Positions 27,952 to 36,521 of a stretch of 64,000 bases of DNA are shown here, piece after piece. The notes beneath the pieces were generated by a model. That model searched no databases, was not told where the DNA came from, and saw nothing but the letters and a program-made list of their open reading frames with translations. The DNA lies in NCBI GenBank assembly GCA_963822175.1, contig CAWGGJ010000007.1:186001-250000 (forward strand), read 5' to 3'. Made by a program: the position numbers and the translations under genes. Position 1 is the first letter of the stretch, and each line of letters opens with the position of its first letter. The stretch is from FEB-25 sp963822175 (lineage in GTDB: Bacteria; Chloroflexota; Anaerolineae; Anaerolineales; UBA4823).

Positions 27952-29220
27952 TTATTTACCTTCCAGGGCAGAAAGCAGCTCCTCGGCCTCTTCCATGGTT
28001 ATTTTCTTCTGTTCAAGCATCCGCAGGATCATCAGTCGCTCATCCTCGCTCACCGGTTCACCAACAGGGACTGGTGGAGTGGGTGGGGTTGGGATGTTGA
28101 AGTTCCAGCTATGAGGTCCATGACGTGAGGCACGTTCACGAGCCTCAGCCTTGATCTCAACCTTGCGTTGTGCTGCTGCCAGTTTCCGTTCCATCCGCTC
28201 CTGGGCATGGCGCATACGTTCCTGGGCGCGGGTTGAAGCCCGCTCAGAGGCTTCACGGGCACGATCTTCAATCCTGCGAGCCTGTTCCTCGCTCAATTTT
28301 GAAGCGCTCAAGCGCATGGTCAGGCTGGAAAGTTGTGCATTCAGCTGGTCTTCGATCATCCGCATTTGTGAATCAACCTGTTGTGAGATCTGCTCGCTGA
28401 AAGCGTCTGCCATCCCATTGACTTCACTATCAATGTTTAAATCGAAATCTCCCATTTCCCAATCGGGGGTGAAGGTGTCCAAGACCACGTTGCCACTTGC
28501 AGACAGCTTGATCTGTGCATCACCTTCTGCAAGGGTGAGTGCGTAGGGTGCCTGAACTGGGGCAGAGGCTTTAATGCCAGGTAATCCGACCCTCACCTGG
28601 GATGCCCTGGGGACACTGATCTCCGCACTTGCATCTGCAGATAAACGGCAGAACACGTTGCCCTTGCTGGTAAACTCATAGGAGTGCCCTGGAGCAGGAT
28701 CGAGGCGCAGAGATATATTCCCACTTGCCGAGGCTGATGCATTTCCGGCTACATCACTGAGGTTGAGATTACCGGCAATCCGGTCGGTGATCATTAAATC
28801 GCCCTGGACACCCTGGATGGAAACATCGCCCTGGACTCCCTCAATCTTGAGAGATCCTTCTACATTCTTGGCTACCAGGTCACCATACACATGTTTAATT
28901 TCGGTAGGTCCCACGTTCCTGAGTTCCAGGTCGCCGCTTATGGAATCAATCGTTAATCCGCCATCCAAATTTTTTATTACTGCGTCCCCACGTACTGCAT
29001 TCACCTCGACAAGCGCAGCTTGAGGCACACGCACAGTGCAGCTATCGGTACAGCGAATTGTGACCTGGTCGTCCTGAGATTCGAGAGTCAGGTTTTCCGA
29101 ATCGTCAGACCTGGCTGTTACTTGAAAAGAATCATGCCCCTTCAGATTCAGATCACCACTGATATCCAGCAAAATGCGGGGAGATGAGCTGGTGGCGACA
29201 AATTGCTTCTCCATGATCAC
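27952..29220 (-). CDS. DUF4097-type protein with coiled coil and C-terminal SHOCT-like module
   Basis: 422 residues. Residues 1-230 are DUF4097-type beta repeats (GDLELRNVGPTEIKHVYGDL, VQGDVSIQGVQGDLM). About 285-375 form a long, charged helix/coiled coil rich in Glu, Arg and Ala (EEQARRIEDRAREASERA). The last 30 residues are the shared module (RLMILRMLEQKKITMEEAEE). No signal peptide: this beta-solenoid protein appears cytosolic. Its ATG overlaps the DUF2089 stop (ATGA), implying coupled translation. Confidence 0.87.
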   Translation of the reverse strand: MIMEKQFVATSSSPRILLDISGDLNLKGHDSFQVTARSDDSENLTLESQDDQVTIRCTDSCTVRVPQAALVEVNAVRGDAVIKNLDGGLTIDSISGDLELRNVGPTEIKHVYGDLVAKNVEGSLKIEGVQGDVSIQGVQGDLMITDRIAGNLNLSDVAGNASASASGNISLRLDPAPGHSYEFTSKGNVFCRLSADASAEISVPRASQVRVGLPGIKASAPVQAPYALTLAEGDAQIKLSASGNVVLDTFTPDWEMGDFDLNIDSEVNGMADAFSEQISQQVDSQMRMIEDQLNAQLSSLTMRLSASKLSEEQARRIEDRAREASERASTRAQERMRHAQERMERKLAAAQRKVEIKAEARERASRHGPHSWNFNIPTPPTPPVPVGEPVSEDERLMILRMLEQKKITMEEAEELLSALEGK

Positions 29221-29603
29221 TTCTCACTTTCCTGCAATAATCGCATTGCTTCTTCAGCACTGATCAAGCCTTGATCCAGGTCCTCCAAGATACGTTGACG
29301 CTCGGTATCACTTAATCCAGCCAGAGGCTCTTCTCCACCAGGCTCATAACCCAATGCACGAATTACCTCGTGTAAGCGATTGCGGATGGTTGGATATGAA
29401 AGACCCAACTCAACCTCCATGCGGGTGATCTTCCCCTCGCAACGCATGAATGTCTCTACAAATGAAAGCTGTTCCTGGGTGAGTTGCGAAAATGGACCGC
29501 CTGTAAAGCGTCCTTCGATGGTGGTATCGCAGTCCTGGCAATAAATGCGCGTGACGGTAACTTCTCCACCGCAAAGCGGGCACCGGGTAGGTAAGGTATT
29601 CAT
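29217..29603 (-). CDS. DUF2089 zinc-ribbon/HTH protein with C-terminal SHOCT-like module
   Basis: 128 residues. Two CxxC pairs (CPLCGG at 8-13 and CQDC at 22-25) form a zinc ribbon; a helix-turn-helix-like part follows (EGKITRMEVELGLSYPTIRN), then the shared module (RQRILEDLDQGLISAEEAMR). This is the DUF2089 architecture and the only likely DNA-binding protein of the cassette, hence the candidate regulator of its promoter. Overlaps the next gene by 4 bases. Confidence 0.9.
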   Translation of the reverse strand: MNTLPTRCPLCGGEVTVTRIYCQDCDTTIEGRFTGGPFSQLTQEQLSFVETFMRCEGKITRMEVELGLSYPTIRNRLHEVIRALGYEPGGEEPLAGLSDTERQRILEDLDQGLISAEEAMRLLQESEK

Positions 29604-29666
29604 TCTAGGATCGCCTCCAATAAACAGCTTTTGACACCTGGCATGCAGCCTGCTTCATGAGTCGTC

Positions 29667-29900
29667 TCATAACATGACCAAAAATGAAGGTACCGTACTT
29701 TCATCCGTAGAAAGCCTGGTATAGGAGCGTTGCTTAAGCCTGGTACCGACACGGATCAGTGCTTCTCCCAGCATGGGTATGGCACGGCGAAACAAAGGCG
29801 GGTTAATCATTCCGGATTGCTTAAAAGCATGACGAAGCATTGAAGCACTGCGGATGCTTTCTTGATGAATTAAGATCAATTCGTTCCCCAGGTTTTCCAT
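29667..29900 (-). CDS. Small uncharacterised protein, first gene of the cassette
   Basis: 77 residues, starting at an ATG with GGAGGCTGTT in front and 38 bases below the near-consensus promoter. The sequence is helical and basic (ESIRSASMLRHAFKQSG, RAIPMLGEALIRVGTRLKQR), with no membrane helix or cysteines. Not recognised. Position and ribosome site make a real gene likely despite its size. Confidence 0.68.
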   Translation of the reverse strand: MENLGNELILIHQESIRSASMLRHAFKQSGMINPPLFRRAIPMLGEALIRVGTRLKQRSYTRLSTDESTVPSFLVML

Positions 29901-29944
29901 AACAGCCTCCTTCGGTATTCTTACGCTGTTTGTTCCTGATTAGT

Positions 29945-29972
29945 ATTATACACAATATTTAAATATTGTCAA
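29945..29972 (-). promoter_or_regulatory. Near-consensus sigma70 promoter of the SHOCT/DUF4097 cassette
   Basis: On the minus strand TTGACA (29972-29967), a 16-base spacer and TATAAT (29950-29945). Transcription should start near 29938, leaving a 38-nt leader with a good ribosome site for the 77-residue gene. Confidence 0.85.
29952..29969. promoter_or_regulatory. Operator-like palindrome inside the promoter spacer
   Basis: ACAATATTTAAATATTGT is an 18-bp perfect palindrome that fills the -35/-10 spacer. A binding protein here would block RNA polymerase. Confidence 0.7.
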
Positions 29973-29987
29973 TGATTAATTCAATAT

Positions 29988-30007
29988 ATTCAATATCAAT
30001 ATTGAAT
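29988..30007. promoter_or_regulatory. Second operator-like palindrome upstream of the promoter
   Basis: ATTCAATAT-CA-ATATTGAAT, 9-bp perfect arms, 16 bases upstream of the -35 box. It shares the CAATAT/ATATTG core with the first site. Confidence 0.65.
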
Positions 30008-30054
30008 TATTGTAAGTTTTATTCAATTATTTGGTGGTAATTCAAGTGTTGTTT

Positions 30055-31011
30055 TTATAGACCCGGGGTTGCTGGGGTCACCCCTGAGGCAGGCATTATG
30101 TTCGAATCTGCCAGAGCCAGAAATACATCCTCCAGGGTTGGTTCCACAACCTCCAGATGATCAACCTGGATGGAAGCGTTGAACAGTGCCTGGTATAGAG
30201 CCTCAGCATCGATATCAAACGGAGTAATAGCCCGCAGATGGTCGCTGGTGAGACCGGCTCGTAAAACACATGGACAGTTTTCAAGGGCTGAAAGGGCTGC
30301 AAGGAGGGGTTTGGCAAATATATCCCAGGCAAGTCCGGGAAGTGCATGTTGTTTGAGGGTAGATGGGCTATCCAAGGCCAATAATTTTCCATCCCGCATA
30401 ATACCAACCCGCCCACAGTACTCTGCTTCGTCCATATAATGGGTGGTCACCAGGGCAGTCACCCCTCTGGCAACCACGGCGTAAATCAGATCCCAGAATG
30501 CACGGCGGGCTGTTGGATCCACGCCAGAGGTCGGCTCATCCAGGAAGAGCAACCGCGGTTGGTGAACGATGGCTGTACCCAACGCCAGGCGCTGTTTCCA
30601 ACCAGTAGATAGATCGCTAACGCGTTCTCCTTCCAGTGATCTCAAGCCAATTAAATCCAAAACTTCATCCAGGCGTCTCCGCTCCCTGATGCCATAGACA
30701 CCAGCGTAGAATGCCAGGTTCTCCCCAACGGTCAGATCATGATATAAGGCAAATTTCTGCGACATGTACCCTACATTTTCGCGCACGCGCTCTGATTGCC
30801 GCACGATATCATAGCCCAAGACAGTGGCTCCTCCTTCGGTCGGGCGCAATAAACCCAACAGCATGCGGATGGTGGTGGTTTTTCCCGAGCCATTGGGGCC
30901 CAGATAGCCCACCACTTCACCTGCTTCGACGCGGAAGGAGATATGATCCACTGCAATAAAATCGCCAAAGCTTTTTGTGAGGTTTTGCGCCAGAATGACT
31001 TCCACGGTCAT
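30055..31011 (-). CDS. ABC-2 efflux ATPase (second of two)
   Basis: 318 residues. Walker A GPNGSGKTT, signature LSTGWKQRLALG (the first residues deviate from LSGGQ: LSTGW), Walker B LLFLDEPTSGVDP, then a C-terminal domain. Starts 3 bases after the first ATPase ends, with GGAGAAAAG as ribosome site. Partner of the 31989 ATPase, as in YbhF, where two such domains are fused. Last gene of the efflux operon. Confidence 0.92.
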   Translation of the reverse strand: MTVEVILAQNLTKSFGDFIAVDHISFRVEAGEVVGYLGPNGSGKTTTIRMLLGLLRPTEGGATVLGYDIVRQSERVRENVGYMSQKFALYHDLTVGENLAFYAGVYGIRERRRLDEVLDLIGLRSLEGERVSDLSTGWKQRLALGTAIVHQPRLLFLDEPTSGVDPTARRAFWDLIYAVVARGVTALVTTHYMDEAEYCGRVGIMRDGKLLALDSPSTLKQHALPGLAWDIFAKPLLAALSALENCPCVLRAGLTSDHLRAITPFDIDAEALYQALFNASIQVDHLEVVEPTLEDVFLALADSNIMPASGVTPATPGL

Positions 31012-31014
31012 GGT

Positions 31015-31989
31015 TTACTTTTCTCCCTGTGGAGAGTCTTTTCCGTGCTGGTGTTCCAATAAACTGATGAACACATCCTCCAATTGTGGTGTAATGGTCC
31101 TTAACCGGGTAATCTTTCCGCCCTGCGCCGGAATAATCCTCTCCAAGTTTTCCATCACCAGCAAAGCTGAGCCTGGATGAACGCGCAAATGGAGGCGGTC
31201 GCCGAACATTTGGGCATCTTCCACATTGCCATCTGTACGGGCAAGATCGCGCAGCAGAGGGAGTGGTTCTCCATGAACCTCAATAATGCGCCCAGTTAAT
31301 GTCGCCCGTAGCACGTCAGGTTCGCCTTCGACAAGGACCTTGCCAAGGCGCATGAAACCCACCCGACCACAGCGCCCAGCTTCGTCCATGTATGGCGTGC
31401 TGACCAAAACAGCCACGCCTTCTTCTGCTACCAGGCGTATGATGAGCTGCCAGAAATCTTGGCGGGTGACCGGATCTACACCGGTGGTGGGTTCATCCAA
31501 CAAGAGCACCTTCGGCGAGTGAACCAGGGCAGCAGCCAGACCAAGTTTCTGGCGCATACCTCCCGAAAGCTGCCCGGCACGGCGATCGATAAAACCTGCC
31601 AATCCCACAAACTGCAAGATCTCCATGCAGCGCGGCTGCCAGGATCTGGCTGCTAACCCACGTACCTCAGCAAAGAAGCGCAGGTTCTCCAATACAGTCA
31701 ATTCTTCATACATTGAAAAACGTTGCGGCAGGTATCCAAGCTGCGATCGGGCATGATCTGTATTTTTTAGCAGATCCACCCCATCAATCTGGACCTGGGT
31801 GATCGCGGCGTGCCTGGACACATCTGGCAATAGAGCACCACAAACCAGGCGCATGGTGGTGGTCTTCCCGGCTCCATCAGGGCCGATCAAACCGTAAATC
31901 TCGCCAGCCTCAACCGAAAAACTGATATCATCCACCGCCCGGGTGATTCCGTAAGACTTGGAGAGATGAGAGACAAGGATTTGTGGCAT
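31015..31989 (-). CDS. ABC-2 efflux ATPase (first of two)
   Basis: 324 residues from the ATG at 31989; a TTG at 32004 with AGG upstream is the alternative. Walker A GPDGAGKTT, signature LSGGMRQKLGLA, Walker B VLLLDEPTTGVDP. Its GPDGAGK instead of GPNGSGK is the form seen in the first half of YbhF-like fusions. It forms the heterodimeric motor with the 31011 ATPase. Confidence 0.92.
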   Translation of the reverse strand: MPQILVSHLSKSYGITRAVDDISFSVEAGEIYGLIGPDGAGKTTTMRLVCGALLPDVSRHAAITQVQIDGVDLLKNTDHARSQLGYLPQRFSMYEELTVLENLRFFAEVRGLAARSWQPRCMEILQFVGLAGFIDRRAGQLSGGMRQKLGLAAALVHSPKVLLLDEPTTGVDPVTRQDFWQLIIRLVAEEGVAVLVSTPYMDEAGRCGRVGFMRLGKVLVEGEPDVLRATLTGRIIEVHGEPLPLLRDLARTDGNVEDAQMFGDRLHLRVHPGSALLVMENLERIIPAQGGKITRLRTITPQLEDVFISLLEHQHGKDSPQGEK

Positions 31990-32020
31990 GTCTTGAAATA
32001 ACAAATCGCCTACGAATCAA

Positions 32021-33406
32021 TTATGGCTCACCAAATGTCACATCGGCTGGCATTCCTGGCTTGAGCAACCCCTGGGGATCCTGGACTGCTAACTTGACTG
32101 CATAAACCGTTGTACTCCGTCCTTCAGCGGTTTGTACGTTGCGCGGGGTGAATTCCGCCTTATCGGCGATATAAGTGACAGTGGCATCAAAGGTTTGGTT
32201 GGGGAAGGAGTCCACCTTCACCTGGGCATTATCGCCCAGCTGAACCTCACCATATCGATTTTCGGGAATATAAACCGTGATGGTGAGATGCTCAAGTTCT
32301 CCCAAAGTAATTGCAGAGGCACCAGCTTGAATCACCTCGCCAGGCTCAATGTTGCGTGCCAGGACCACACCAGCCATGGGAGCAGATATCGCCAGCTTTT
32401 CCATCTGGAGATGGATCAGATCCACGGCTGCCTGGGCTTGATCAATGGCAGCCTGTGCCTGTGATACTCTCGATTCAGCCAGGTTCATATTGTTCTTCGC
32501 CTGGGCCAGTGTGGCAGCTGCTAACTTTACCTGGAGTGAATCTTCTCCGGTCAGGAGGGCGTTATAGCGATCCTGGGCAGTATCATAACGCTCCTGGCTA
32601 ACTGCCAACCTGGAGCGTGCGTTGAGGATATCGGTTGCCTGCTCAGTGCTCAGGAGCTCATCATAAGCGCTTTGGGCTGCTTCCAGCTCATCCCTGGCCG
32701 CATCGTAGGCATCCTGGGCAGAGTCAATCAAAGACTGATCATTTTGCTGTCTTGAACGCTTGAGTATCGCATCAGCATCCGAGAAAGCCACACGGGCCTG
32801 GGCCAGGCGGGTCTCAATGGCTGGAAGCCCTTCAAAACCACCGGTCGATAGTAGAGAGTCAAGACTTGCCTGCGCCTCATCCAGGGCAGCCCGGGTGGAA
32901 TTCAACTCGTCCGTGGCAGCCGTGAGCTGCTCCTCATGTGTATAGTACCAGGCAGGTTGGTCAAATGCAGAAGGGTTGGCCTGCCGCCAGGCACTGCTAC
33001 GGGCAGGTTGGGCTTGTTGGAGTGCCTGGGCGAGGGTTAAATCATATTGAGCCTGGGCGATGTCCACACCATCCTGGGCAGCCACAAGCGAGTTCCTGGC
33101 CACATCCATGCCCACCATAGCAGCGTCCAAATTGACCTGTCCCTGCTTGAGCTGAGCAGCCAATAACGTATTATCCAGGGTAAATAACGACTCACCAGAA
33201 TTCACCTGATCCCCCTGGTTAAAAAATACTTCGGTAATCCGCCCAGAAACCTCAGGGGCAATAGTGACTTCAGTTGCCTCCACGGTCCCAGAACCGGTCA
33301 AAGTACTGACCTCGGTCGGCTTATCCCGGGTGGTCAAATACCAATAGCCGAACACAATGGCAGCCAGGACCCAGACAATGATGATAATGATGCGTCCAAT
33401 TTTCAT
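32021..33406 (-). CDS. HlyD-family periplasmic/membrane adaptor of the ABC-2 efflux system (YbhG-like)
   Basis: 461 residues from the ATG at 33406 with GGAGGTACC in front. One N-terminal membrane helix (residues about 5-24), a biotinyl-lipoyl-like beta half (VTIAPEVSGRITEVFFNQGD), a long alanine-rich coiled-coil hairpin of about 250 residues, the second lipoyl half (SAPMAGVVLARNIEPGEVI) and a beta-barrel. In Gram-negatives it would link the inner-membrane pump to an outer-membrane channel; for Chloroflexi the partner is uncertain. Confidence 0.92.
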   Translation of the reverse strand: MKIGRIIIIIVWVLAAIVFGYWYLTTRDKPTEVSTLTGSGTVEATEVTIAPEVSGRITEVFFNQGDQVNSGESLFTLDNTLLAAQLKQGQVNLDAAMVGMDVARNSLVAAQDGVDIAQAQYDLTLAQALQQAQPARSSAWRQANPSAFDQPAWYYTHEEQLTAATDELNSTRAALDEAQASLDSLLSTGGFEGLPAIETRLAQARVAFSDADAILKRSRQQNDQSLIDSAQDAYDAARDELEAAQSAYDELLSTEQATDILNARSRLAVSQERYDTAQDRYNALLTGEDSLQVKLAAATLAQAKNNMNLAESRVSQAQAAIDQAQAAVDLIHLQMEKLAISAPMAGVVLARNIEPGEVIQAGASAITLGELEHLTITVYIPENRYGEVQLGDNAQVKVDSFPNQTFDATVTYIADKAEFTPRNVQTAEGRSTTVYAVKLAVQDPQGLLKPGMPADVTFGEP

Positions 33407-33428
33407 GGTACCTCCTGATTCAAAAGCC

Positions 33429-34562
33429 TTAATCAAGGCGTTTGCGGAACCGCAGGGATGCCAGGCTCATGATGGCAACCCCAAAAATCGCCAACGCGAT
33501 CAGGTCTTCTCTTATGGCTGATATTCCGACGCCTTTAAGCATCAGCGAGCGGATGATAACCAGGTAATAGCGTAAGGGGAAAACATAAGAAATCCACTGC
33601 AATATCCTGGGCATAGCCTCCAGCGGAAAGAAGAAGCCCGCCAGGAAAATGCTCGGTAGCAGCAGCATCCAAACGGTCAGCATGGCTTCCTGCTGGGTAT
33701 TGGCGATGGTGGATGCGAGAAGCCCGATGCCCAAACTGGATAGCAGGAACAGCAATGAAGCAGCAGTGATCAACCACAGGCTACCCCGGATGGGTACACC
33801 AAACCAATAATAACCAATTGCCAGGACTTCAAAAGCATTGAGCAGAGCCAGTATCACATAGGGTAACAGCTTGCCAACCACCAGCTCCCATGAGCGGATG
33901 GGGGTGACAATCAATTGTTCGATCGTCCCGCGCTCACGTTCTCGCACGATGGCGCTGGCGGTCAGGATCGAAGTAAGGGCGAAGAGGATCATACCGATGA
34001 CACCCGGGATCATGAAATGCGCACTGATCAGATCGGGGTTGTACCAAACCATGGTCTCGACCTGGACCGGGGGGTCAATGGCACTCGATTGGCCATATTT
34101 CGATAATCGTTGCTCAAGGACCTGGGTGGAGTATGCCTGACCGATCAACTTGGCGGCAGAAAGAGCAGTTGAAGCAACGGTTGGGTCAGATCCATCCAGG
34201 ACGAACATCACCTGAGCTGGCTGTCCTCCCTGGATCTCGTCGCCGTAATCAGGAGGGATGATCAACCCTGCGCGGGCTTTTCCACTGTCAATCAGGTCTC
34301 TGAGCTCATCTTCAGAGCTGACATCATAGGTGATCTTAAAATAGTCAGCGGCACGATAAGCATCCAAGAGAAGACGCGCCTGTGGCCCGCGATCCTGATC
34401 GTAAACAGCCAGGGGGACATTGCGCACATCATTGGTGGCAGCATAGCCCAGTAGAAAGAGCTGCATGACGGGAATGACCAGCACCAGGATCAAGGTGCGT
34501 TTATCACGGCCAATTTGGATAAATTCTTTTCGGATCAGGGAGCGGAGTCGAGAACTGAACAT
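33429..34562 (-). CDS. ABC-2 type permease (YbhS/YbhR-like)
   Basis: 377 residues. One helix near the N-terminus (TLILVLVIPVMQLFLLGY), a large extracytoplasmic domain (about 40-175) and five helices after IPGVIGMILFALTSILTA; RERERGTIEQLIVTP is the family's cytosolic elbow. Only one permease gene is present, where E. coli has two (ybhS, ybhR), so it should act as a homodimer. GAGG lies before the ATG. First intact gene of the operon. Confidence 0.92.
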   Translation of the reverse strand: MFSSRLRSLIRKEFIQIGRDKRTLILVLVIPVMQLFLLGYAATNDVRNVPLAVYDQDRGPQARLLLDAYRAADYFKITYDVSSEDELRDLIDSGKARAGLIIPPDYGDEIQGGQPAQVMFVLDGSDPTVASTALSAAKLIGQAYSTQVLEQRLSKYGQSSAIDPPVQVETMVWYNPDLISAHFMIPGVIGMILFALTSILTASAIVRERERGTIEQLIVTPIRSWELVVGKLLPYVILALLNAFEVLAIGYYWFGVPIRGSLWLITAASLLFLLSSLGIGLLASTIANTQQEAMLTVWMLLLPSIFLAGFFFPLEAMPRILQWISYVFPLRYYLVIIRSLMLKGVGISAIREDLIALAIFGVAIMSLASLRFRKRLD

Positions 34563-34595
34563 GGTACAGCCTCTGAGAATGCCTAGGGTTGATTT

Positions 34596-34766
34596 CTATC
34601 CAGTTGCAGCAAGTATGCCATATAGATAATTATCCACGAAATATTGCATGGCATCCTGTCGAAAGTCGGTGGCAGCACCCAGGGCGATATCAGTCGAACG
34701 GGCAATCTGGCAGATGGAGGTGCCACTGAAAAGATCCTGTGCTGCTTGCAGGATAGCCTGGCGGGG
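34596..34766 (-). pseudogene. TetR-family regulator remnant
   Basis: Minus-strand codons 34763-34596 read RQAILQAAQDLF, then TSICQIARSTDIALGAATDF: the first helices and the recognition helix region of a TetR-type DNA-binding domain. The normal segment between the two parts (GYxxT) and everything after the DNA-binding domain are missing, and stops close the frame at both ends (TAA at 34767-34769, TAG at 34596-34598). It lies 33 bases before the efflux permease, exactly where a local repressor would sit. Confidence 0.6.
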
Positions 34767-34869
34767 TTACTCCCCAGCGTTGGTCCTGGAATGGTCATAT
34801 TTTCGCTTGGAAAAGTTTACGGACGTTTGTTCGTATTGTAGCCATCATGAACCCCCTTGTCAAACAGCC

Positions 34870-34908
34870 AAAAAAAAGCATCCCACAAGCCGTAAGCTTA
34901 TGGGATGC
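34870..34908 (-). terminator. Rho-independent terminator of the 85-residue membrane protein gene
   Basis: On the minus strand GCATCCCA pairs with TGGGATGC (plus an inner AGC/GCT), directly followed by eight T. It lies 20 bases after the stop of the 34928-35185 gene and isolates it from the TetR remnant. Confidence 0.8.
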
Positions 34909-34927
34909 CCGATTGATTTCATGGGAA

Positions 34928-35185
34928 TTAATTATCGTCACCACTGCCCAGCAAGGAAACCTGGCGCAATAATCCAAACACCAGCAGTCCTAGCTTGATA
35001 CCCTCAATAGCGTTCAGACTGGGACGTTCCTCCCGCTTTTTTGCGCGGACAACGAGAAGGTAAGCGGCTCCCAATCCCGTCAGTGCTCCCACCACTGCCC
35101 CGATAGCCAACACTGGACCCTCCCAGTTGGTGTCCATCTCGAAGGTATCATTCTGGCTTACTATCTGGTTATCTTGATCGACCAT
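34928..35185 (-). CDS. Small single-pass membrane protein
   Basis: 85 residues, one clear membrane helix (VLAIGAVVGALTGLGAAYLL) followed by a basic KKREER stop-transfer patch and a second, weaker hydrophobic stretch (GIKLGLLVFGLLRQVSLL). AAAGGAATGGATCC precedes the ATG. Family not recognised. Own terminator, so probably a single-gene transcript or the end of the 35703 unit. Confidence 0.72.
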   Translation of the reverse strand: MVDQDNQIVSQNDTFEMDTNWEGPVLAIGAVVGALTGLGAAYLLVVRAKKREERPSLNAIEGIKLGLLVFGLLRQVSLLGSGDDN

Positions 35186-35250
35186 GGATCCATTCCTTTC
35201 TAAACGCCGATTATTCTTGGTTGGTTGAATAAACGCAAGCTAGCAGACCA

Positions 35251-35703
35251 TTATAGATCATCTTGTTGTCGATTAACAAATTTCCCTGGATGACGCACAA
35301 CAGCCCAGATGCTTTTGGATTTTACAATCGGATTTGTAACCTGGTTGGTAATGCGGATGATTTTATATTTACCGATCTCTAAATAGAGAAGAATGAGGTG
35401 TGAATAGCGCGGGGTGATCCGTAACAAAACGGTGAAAAGATAAATAATTGCTGCCAGAAAAATCAGGAAGATCAAGGCGATGATCAGGGACGGGATGATC
35501 AACCAGATCAGCGAGACATCCGCATAACGAGAAAGGTCAGACGCACCGGTGCGAACCGAGATAAAGATAAAAACAAACATGGCAAACAGGATGAGAATCC
35601 CGATCAGCATGGGAAAGATGATCTGCCAAAAGACTTCCTTTTTGTGCTGGGCGTAAGTAACAGGATTTCGCTCAGGGAGGTTGGATTTGGGAAGTGTTTC
35701 CAT
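35251..35703 (-). CDS. Uncharacterised membrane protein, three helices
   Basis: 150 residues with two strong hydrophobic stretches (IIFPMLIGILILFAMFVFIF and IPSLIIALIFLIFLAAIIYL) and a weaker third one. The N-terminus is hydrophilic (ERNPVTYAQHKKEVFW), the last ~40 residues basic. No recognised domain. AT-rich upstream region without a clear ribosome site. Confidence 0.7.
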   Translation of the reverse strand: METLPKSNLPERNPVTYAQHKKEVFWQIIFPMLIGILILFAMFVFIFISVRTGASDLSRYADVSLIWLIIPSLIIALIFLIFLAAIIYLFTVLLRITPRYSHLILLYLEIGKYKIIRITNQVTNPIVKSKSIWAVVRHPGKFVNRQQDDL

Positions 35704-35738
35704 CTTATTTATATTTTAACATAATTTGGTCAATAAGC

Positions 35739-36521
35739 TTAATTTACTCTTTGACGAATAACTTCAAAGACCAGGATGCCCGCCGCAATAGCAGCATTAA
35801 GCGACTCGCTGCCACCCGGCATGGGGATGTGCACCAGCTCATCCGCCAGGGCAGCTGATTCATTTCCAGCCCCACCCGCTTCCCCACCAACAATAATCGC
35901 CACGGGGGAGCGTAAATCAACCTGTAAATAAGAAATGCCAGCAGTTGAATCGGCCAGGTAAACCCTCATCTTGCTTCCAGGAGCTCTAAGGATTTGTTGG
36001 ATGCCGTCCCAACCTGGTTGGTGCAACGGTAACCGAAAATGGGCACCCATCCCGGCACGTACTACCTTGGGGGCAAATGCATCTACATTGCCTGGGGCGA
36101 GCAGGACTGCCTGCACACCTGCTGCCAGTGCTGTGCGCAGGATGGTTCCCAGGTTACCAGGATCGCGTACTCCATCCAGGACAAGGACAAAGTCAGGATT
36201 TTCTGGGATGGGTAGTTTCAGCAACGGTAGAACGACCATGATCCCCTGGGGGGTCTCTGTCTCACTGATGGCATTCATCACCCCATCTGTGACCTGCTCG
36301 ACCGGCACTCCCCGGCTGGCAAAACCAGCCACCACAGCCTTACCACGCTCATCCAGCTGATCGGTGAATAGCAATAATTGCGCTTCCCATCCACCTTGCA
36401 AGGCTTCTTCTGCCAGTCTTACCCCCTCGATGATGAATGCCTGTTTTTCACGGCGTTCTTTCGCTTGCCTCTGTAACTTGCTAATCGCCTGGATCCTGGG
36501 ATTATGAACCGAAGTAATCAT
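35739..36521 (-). CDS. TrmH/SpoU-family rRNA/tRNA 2'-O-methyltransferase
   Basis: 260 residues. The N-terminal substrate-binding part (NPRIQAISKLQRQAKERREK) and the three SPOUT motifs are visible: LDGVRDPGNLGTILRTA, AIIVGGEAGGAG and IPMPGGSESLNAAIAAGIL. It should methylate a ribose in rRNA or tRNA using SAM, with the cofactor in the C-terminal knot. The start overlaps the macrodomain gene by 20 bases: a bicistron. Confidence 0.92.
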   Translation of the reverse strand: MITSVHNPRIQAISKLQRQAKERREKQAFIIEGVRLAEEALQGGWEAQLLLFTDQLDERGKAVVAGFASRGVPVEQVTDGVMNAISETETPQGIMVVLPLLKLPIPENPDFVLVLDGVRDPGNLGTILRTALAAGVQAVLLAPGNVDAFAPKVVRAGMGAHFRLPLHQPGWDGIQQILRAPGSKMRVYLADSTAGISYLQVDLRSPVAIIVGGEAGGAGNESAALADELVHIPMPGGSESLNAAIAAGILVFEVIRQRVN

